NCBI GenBank assembly: GCA_024508855.1
Contig: JANINJ010000006.1
Span: forward strand, 322,378 to 386,377
Reading direction: 5' to 3'
Source: Xanthobacteraceae bacterium
Lineage (GTDB): Bacteria; Pseudomonadota; Alphaproteobacteria; Rhizobiales; Xanthobacteraceae
Length of the DNA: 64,000 bases
Both the position numbers and the translations under genes were made by a program. The notes under the pieces were generated by a model. It saw only the letters and a list, made by a program, of their open reading frames with translations. It did not search any database and was not told the DNA's origin. Each line of letters starts with the position of its first letter. Position 1 is the stretch's first letter. Shown piece by piece: positions 59,969 to 64,000 of this stretch.

Positions 59969-60615
59969 GGCTTCCACTTCAGAAAATTGGAGATCAGCGC
60001 CAGCCCGAAACGCTGGCTCTTTTCGGGATGGAATTGCGTCCCGATGGCGGTGTCCTTGGCGACGATCGCCGTAACCGGGCCGCCGTAATCGGCGCGCGCC
60101 AGCACATCGGATTCGTTGACTGCGTTGAGGTGATAGGAGTGCACGAAATAGGCGTGCCGCCCCTTCGGCCCCAGCGGCAGCCGCTCCAGCACTGGATGTT
60201 CGCGCAGCAGATCCAGCGTATTCCATCCCATGTGCGGGATTTTCAGGTTCTCTTCGCGCGGCGAAATCTTTTCGACATCGCCCGCAATCCAGTTCAGCCC
60301 GTCGGTAACGACGTTTTCCTTGCCGCGCGTCGCCATCAGCTGCATGCCGACGCAGATGCCGAAAAACGGCCGCGCCTTGTCGCGCACCGCCTCGGTCATC
60401 GCATCCACCATGCCGTCGAGGGAGTCCAGGCCGTGGCGGCAATCGGCGAATGCGCCGACGCCCGGCAGCACGATGCGGTCGGCGCGGAAAACAACGTCCG
60501 GATCGCGGGTCACCACGACCTTCTCCGGGTTCTCCATGCTGCGCGCCGCACGCTCGAAGGCTTTCGCGGCGGAGTGCAGGTTGCCCGAGCCGTAATCGAT
60601 AATGGCAACGCTCAC
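59965..60615 (-). CDS. hisH: imidazole glycerol phosphate synthase subunit HisH
   Basis: 216 residues, the glutaminase half. Cys nucleophile in G-I-C-V-G-M-Q, His-Glu pair in F-H-P-E-K-S, and the I-D-Y-G-S-G-N-L start. It overlaps DUF2628 (upstream) by 4 bases and hisA (downstream) by 4 bases. Confidence 0.98.
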   Translation of the reverse strand: MSVAIIDYGSGNLHSAAKAFERAARSMENPEKVVVTRDPDVVFRADRIVLPGVGAFADCRHGLDSLDGMVDAMTEAVRDKARPFFGICVGMQLMATRGKENVVTDGLNWIAGDVEKISPREENLKIPHMGWNTLDLLREHPVLERLPLGPKGRHAYFVHSYHLNAVNESDVLARADYGGPVTAIVAKDTAIGTQFHPEKSQRFGLALISNFLKWKP

Positions 60616-61139
60616 GTCGACGCTCCCGGCTGCGGAAACAGCCCGACGATGCCTGGAGGCGGCGGCGGCCGCGAGAACGGCTGCCCGGGAATCTCCCGCG
60701 TCGGCGGTGGACCGCCGCGATCGATTGCCGATCGATCGTCAACAGAAACGCGCTGCTTCGCCGTCCAGCGATCGAAGAAACGCCGTTCGGCTTCCTGCTC
60801 GTCGCGCGCGACGACGACATCGAGCTGACGCCACTTGCGCCGCGACAAGGTCCAGCGCCGCAGGCTCGCCGCTTCAAAGCCCATCAGCAGCGCGATCAGC
60901 GCGAAGACCCAGAACACCGTGCCGGAGCCAACGTGCAGTTTAGCCAATGCGAAACTGAGGCCCAGCGTGACCACGACGTAGCCGATCGCGACCAGCCAGA
61001 GCCGGTGATAGAGAAACCAGAGCACGCCGCCGACCATCGCCCAGAAGTGAAACCCGTCGCGCACGAACACGAACCGGTCAATGGGAACGTCGATCGTCGC
61101 GACGCCCGCCGATGGTGCATGAACCGTATAAACCCGCAT
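60612..61139 (-). CDS. DUF2628 membrane protein within the his operon
   Basis: 175 residues from ATG 61139: two to three hydrophobic segments (about 35-52, 55-70 and 76-92), then a basic soluble tail ending in a Pro-rich stretch. It matches DUF2628 in layout; function unknown. Placed between hisB (26-bp gap) and hisH (4-bp overlap), so it is translated with the histidine enzymes. Confidence 0.82.
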   Translation of the reverse strand: MRVYTVHAPSAGVATIDVPIDRFVFVRDGFHFWAMVGGVLWFLYHRLWLVAIGYVVVTLGLSFALAKLHVGSGTVFWVFALIALLMGFEAASLRRWTLSRRKWRQLDVVVARDEQEAERRFFDRWTAKQRVSVDDRSAIDRGGPPPTREIPGQPFSRPPPPPGIVGLFPQPGAST

Positions 61140-61165
61140 CGCAATTCTCCGCCACGGAGGCGCGG

Positions 61166-61759
61166 TCAGCCGCCGAGCTGACCCTTGGTGGATGGCACTT
61201 CGCCTGCGGCGCGCGGATCGATGGCGACCGCAGCACGCAGCGCGCGCGCCAGACCCTTGAAGCAGGATTCGGCGATGTGATGGCTGTTCTCGCCGTACAG
61301 GGTCTCGACATGCAGCGTGACGCCGGCATTGATGGCGAACGCGTTGAACCACTCGCGCACCAGTTCGGTGTCGAACTCGCCGATCTTGTCGCGCGGGAAA
61401 TCCGCCTTGAACACCAGGAACGGACGGCCGGAGATGTCGATCACCACCCGCGTCAGCGTTTCGTCCATCGGCATGTGGATGCTCGCATAGCGCGTGATCC
61501 CGGCCATATTGCCGAGCGCCTGCTTCACCGCCTGGCCGAGCGCGATGCCGACGTCCTCGGTGGTGTGGTGATAGTCGATATGGAGGTCGCCGACCGCCTT
61601 GACGGTGATGTCGATGCGCGAATGGCGGGCGAGCAGATCAAGCATATGGTCGAAAAAGCCGATCCCGGTGGTGACGTTGGACACGCCGCTGCCGTCGAGA
61701 TTGATCGCAACCTCGATGTCGGTTTCCTTGGTCTTGCGCTTGATCGTGGCCGTGCGCAT
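61166..61759 (-). CDS. hisB: imidazoleglycerol-phosphate dehydratase
   Basis: 197 residues, monofunctional dehydratase of histidine synthesis. Two metal-binding His pairs: D-Y-H-H-T-T-E-D and S-H-H-I-A-E-S, plus G-I-G-F-F-D-H-M-L. No phosphatase domain, as in other alphaproteobacteria. First gene of the leftward his operon; divergent from hslV. Confidence 0.98.
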   Translation of the reverse strand: MRTATIKRKTKETDIEVAINLDGSGVSNVTTGIGFFDHMLDLLARHSRIDITVKAVGDLHIDYHHTTEDVGIALGQAVKQALGNMAGITRYASIHMPMDETLTRVVIDISGRPFLVFKADFPRDKIGEFDTELVREWFNAFAINAGVTLHVETLYGENSHHIAESCFKGLARALRAAVAIDPRAAGEVPSTKGQLGG

Positions 61760-61940
61760 GAAACGTGCTCTCCGTATCGTGAAAACGCGCCCTTTTAACA
61801 GGATGATGACCCCTTCGCTACTGCGGGATGGCGCGTTTCTTAAGTCGACTTTGCCATATGGTGACCGGTTTCCGTTCCCAAAAGCCCCGATTGCAACCCC
61901 GTGCGGCAGTGCCTAGATCATGCTGCTCGAAAGGATCCTT

Positions 61941-62513
61941 ATGAACGCATCACATTCGACTTCCGGGGACGGATCGCCTCAGGTCTGGCACGGCACCACC
62001 ATTCTGACCGTCCGCAAGGGCGGCAAGGTGGTGATCGGCGGCGACGGACAGGTATCCATCGGACAGACCGTCATCAAATCCAACGCCAGAAAAGTCCGCA
62101 AACTGGGCAAGGGCGACGTCATCGGCGGCTTCGCCGGCGCGACGGCCGATGCCTTTACGCTGTTCGAGCGGCTGGAAGCGAAGCTGGAGCAATATCCGGG
62201 GCAGCTCACCCGCGCTGCGGTCGAGCTGGCCAAGGACTGGCGCACCGATCGCTACCTGCGGCGGTTGGAAGCCATGATGATCGTCGCCGACAAAGAGGTC
62301 TCGCTGGTGTTGACCGGAACCGGCGACGTGCTGGAGCCCGAGGAAGGCGTGATGGCGATCGGCTCCGGCGGCAATTATGCGCTCGCTGCCGCCCGCGCGT
62401 TGATCGACAGCGACAAGGACGCCGAAACCATCGTGCGCCGTTCGCTCGATATCGCCGCCGATATCTGCGTCTACACCAACCGCAATGTGACGATCGAGAC
62501 CCTGTCCGCATGA
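61941..62513 (+). CDS. hslV: ATP-dependent protease subunit HslV
   Basis: 190 residues from ATG 61941 (AAGGAT ribosome site); an in-frame ATG at 61920 is possible. Peptidase subunit of the HslUV proteasome-like protease. After processing the mature N-terminus is T-T-I-L-T-V-R-K-G with the catalytic Thr; G-F-A-G-A-T-A-D-A and G-S-G-G-N-Y-A-L are the family motifs. Its stop overlaps the DUF2585 start by 4 bases. Confidence 0.97.
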   Translation: MNASHSTSGDGSPQVWHGTTILTVRKGGKVVIGGDGQVSIGQTVIKSNARKVRKLGKGDVIGGFAGATADAFTLFERLEAKLEQYPGQLTRAAVELAKDWRTDRYLRRLEAMMIVADKEVSLVLTGTGDVLEPEEGVMAIGSGGNYALAAARALIDSDKDAETIVRRSLDIAADICVYTNRNVTIETLSA

Positions 62514-63124
62514 CCGCGACGCGCGGCCCGGACGCAACGGCGGCACCGCGATTTGCGTTGTCGCCGGCGCAGGGAATGCTTTGCGCCGTCGGCCTGCTCG
62601 CGTTGCAGGCGGCCATCCTGTTCGCGATGGGCCGGCTGCCGATCTGCGCCTGCGGCTACGTCAAGTTCTGGCACGGCGTGGTGCAAAGCTCGGAGAATTC
62701 CCAGCACCTGACGGACTGGTATACGTTCTCCCACATCATCCATGGCTTCCTGTTCTACGCCGCGACCTGGCTGCTGCTGCCGCGCACGTCGTGGATCGCG
62801 CGGTTGCTCGTCGCCATCGCGATCGAGGGCGGCTGGGAAATCACCGAGAACTCGAGCTGGATCATCGAGCGTTATCGCACCGGCACCATGTCGCTGGACT
62901 ACTACGGCGACAGCATCGTCAATTCGCTGGCCGATACGGTGTCGATGATCGTCGGCTTCGTCGCAGCCTGCAAATTTCCAGTTGTCTTGACCGTCATCGT
63001 CGCGATTCTTTTCGAAGTTCTGGTCGGCCTGCACATTCGCGACAATCTGACGCTCAACATCATCATGCTCATTCATCCCTCCGAGGCGATCCGCCAATGG
63101 CAAACCGGGCCGCCGATCATCTAG
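62510..63124 (+). CDS. DUF2585 membrane protein between hslV and hslU
   Basis: 204 residues from ATG 62510 in an ATGA overlap with hslV. About five hydrophobic segments; [13 protein letters not shown] and [10 protein letters not shown] are the conserved patches of the UPF0314/DUF2585 family. Its position inside the hslVU unit is shared by Rhizobiales relatives, suggesting but not proving a link to proteolysis or membrane stress. Confidence 0.88.
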   Translation: MTATRGPDATAAPRFALSPAQGMLCAVGLLALQAAILFAMGRLPICACGYVKFWHGVVQSSENSQHLTDWYTFSHIIHGFLFYAATWLLLPRTSWIARLLVAIAIEGGWEITENSSWIIERYRTGTMSLDYYGDSIVNSLADTVSMIVGFVAACKFPVVLTVIVAILFEVLVGLHIRDNLTLNIIMLIHPSEAIRQWQTGPPII

Positions 63125-63177
63125 GCCCGTCACTTCAACCGCTTGCCGCGACATCACCTCCAACCTACCTAGAGCCC

Positions 63178-64000
63178 ATGACCGACTTTTCTCCCCGCGA
63201 AATCGTTTCCGAACTCGACCGCTTCATCGTCGGCCAGACCGACGCCAAGCGCGCCGTCGCCATTGCCTTGCGCAATCGCTGGCGCCGGCTGCAACTCGAA
63301 GGCAGCCTGCGCGAAGAGGTGCTGCCCAAGAACATCCTGATGATCGGGCCGACCGGCGTCGGCAAGACCGAGATCGCGCGGCGGCTGGCGAAGCTCGCAG
63401 GCGCGCCGTTCATCAAGGTCGAGGCCACCAAGTTCACCGAGGTCGGCTATGTCGGCCGCGATGTCGAGCAGATCATCCGCGACCTGATCGAGGTCGCGAT
63501 CACCCAGACCCGCGAACGCAAGCGCAAGGACGTGCAGGCGCGCGCGCAGATCGCCGCCGAGGAGCGCGTGCTCGACGCGCTGGTCGGCGCCAATTCCAGC
63601 GCGGCAACCCGCGATTCGTTCCGCCGCAAGCTGCGTGCGGGCGAACTCAACGACAAGGAAATCGAGATCGAGATGCAGTCGTCGGGCGGCACGCCGATGT
63701 TCGAGATTCCCGGCATGCCGGGCGCGCAAATGGGCGCCATTTCGATCGGCGACATCTTCGGCAAGATGGGCGGCCGCACCAAGACGCGGCGGCTGACCGT
63801 GGAGGACTCGCACGAGATTCTCGTCAATGAGGAATCCGACAAGCTGCTCGACACCGATCAACTGGTGCAGGAAGCCATCAGCGTCGTCGAAAACAACGGC
63901 ATCGTATTTCTCGACGAGATCGACAAGATCTGCGTACGCGATGGCGCGCGCGCCGGCGACGTCTCGCGCGAGGGCGTGCAGCGCGACCTGCTGCCGCTGA
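63178..64000 (+). CDS. hslU: HslU ATPase, 3' end beyond the window
   Basis: First 274 codons of the AAA+ unfoldase that feeds substrates to HslV. Starts [14 protein letters not shown] at 63178. Walker A G-P-T-G-V-G-K-T (about 59-66), pore loop G-Y-V-G-R-D (about 90-95), an intermediate I-domain (about 110-240), and Walker B I-V-F-L-D-E-I-D. The gene is cut by the window edge. Confidence 0.97.
   Translation, partial: MTDFSPREIVSELDRFIVGQTDAKRAVAIALRNRWRRLQLEGSLREEVLPKNILMIGPTGVGKTEIARRLAKLAGAPFIKVEATKFTEVGYVGRDVEQIIRDLIEVAITQTRERKRKDVQARAQIAAEERVLDALVGANSSAATRDSFRRKLRAGELNDKEIEIEMQSSGGTPMFEIPGMPGAQMGAISIGDIFGKMGGRTKTRRLTVEDSHEILVNEESDKLLDTDQLVQEAISVVENNGIVFLDEIDKICVRDGARAGDVSREGVQRDLLPL

Noticed and set aside
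61887..61918. Possible heat-shock promoter before hslV (ATTG-N18-CCTAGAT)
   Set aside because: The -35 lacks the CTTG start, the -10 is CCTAGAT instead of CYTATNT, and the ATG would be too close; too weak to list.

Overview
The window looks like chromosomal DNA of an alphaproteobacterium in the Bradyrhizobium / Rhodopseudomonas / Nitrobacter / Afipia group (Nitrobacteraceae). The grounds are high GC with strong third-position GC bias, the gene orders infC-rpmI-rplT-pheST, dnaK-dnaJ-pmtA, hrcA/grpE, rsmI-yraN-gshB and hisB-H-A-F-E-coaA beside hslV-hslU, and several families of short palindromic repeats between genes. The genus assignment is inference; no 16S gene is present.

Bases 1-3250 form the only clearly accessory region. 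A tRNA-Leu(CAG) gene is abutted at its 3' end by a tyrosine-recombinase integrase that has lost its catalytic domain. Beyond it lie three adjacent genes of lower GC that each read as a HEPN-type helical protein, one carrying a full R-x5-H putative RNase motif. This looks like the eroded end of a genomic island whose other end is off the window, and the HEPN trio is the best candidate for an undescribed (possibly defence or toxin) module.

3491-16300 is core: an NDUFA9-like protein, uppP, a GST, queG, then the translation block infC (apparently starting at AUU), rpmI, rplT, pheS, pheT and a beta-lactamase-fold hydrolase. 16465-32751 is a metabolic and regulatory mix: a TauE-like exporter, Tat-exported MBL and amine-oxidase proteins, aldehyde dehydrogenase with DUF779, a divergent pair of DJ-1-fold proteins (enzyme and GlxA-type regulator), an XRE-cupin regulator with cupin and ABC substrate-binding protein, a TetR locus, nth and an Ada-like methyltransferase. 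32870-43822 carries gpmA, dapB, pyrF, the phospholipid methyltransferase pmtA, the heat-shock genes dnaJ, dnaK (with a near-perfect RpoH promoter), grpE and hrcA, and an exported nicotinamidase. 43981-50459 holds rph, rdgB, hemW, an LpoA-like lipoprotein, rsmI, yraN and gshB. 51447-57058 has comM, a hybrid histidine kinase and an OlsB-like acyltransferase. 57086-61759 is one leftward histidine operon (hisB-DUF2628-hisH-hisA-hisF-hisE-coaA). hslV, a DUF2585 gene and the truncated start of hslU run off the right edge.

The intergenic spaces carry at least four repeat families: about 90-bp composite palindromes (7526, 8143, 10827, with a half-element at 4508), a 'GTCGTCCCCGC' family (9826, 14499, 18269), a 'cttcgctcgaaaacgct' family (32815, 52989, 57061) and two tandem hairpins with CTAGTGG ends just before rsmI. 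No CRISPR array, complete insertion sequence or rRNA gene was seen.
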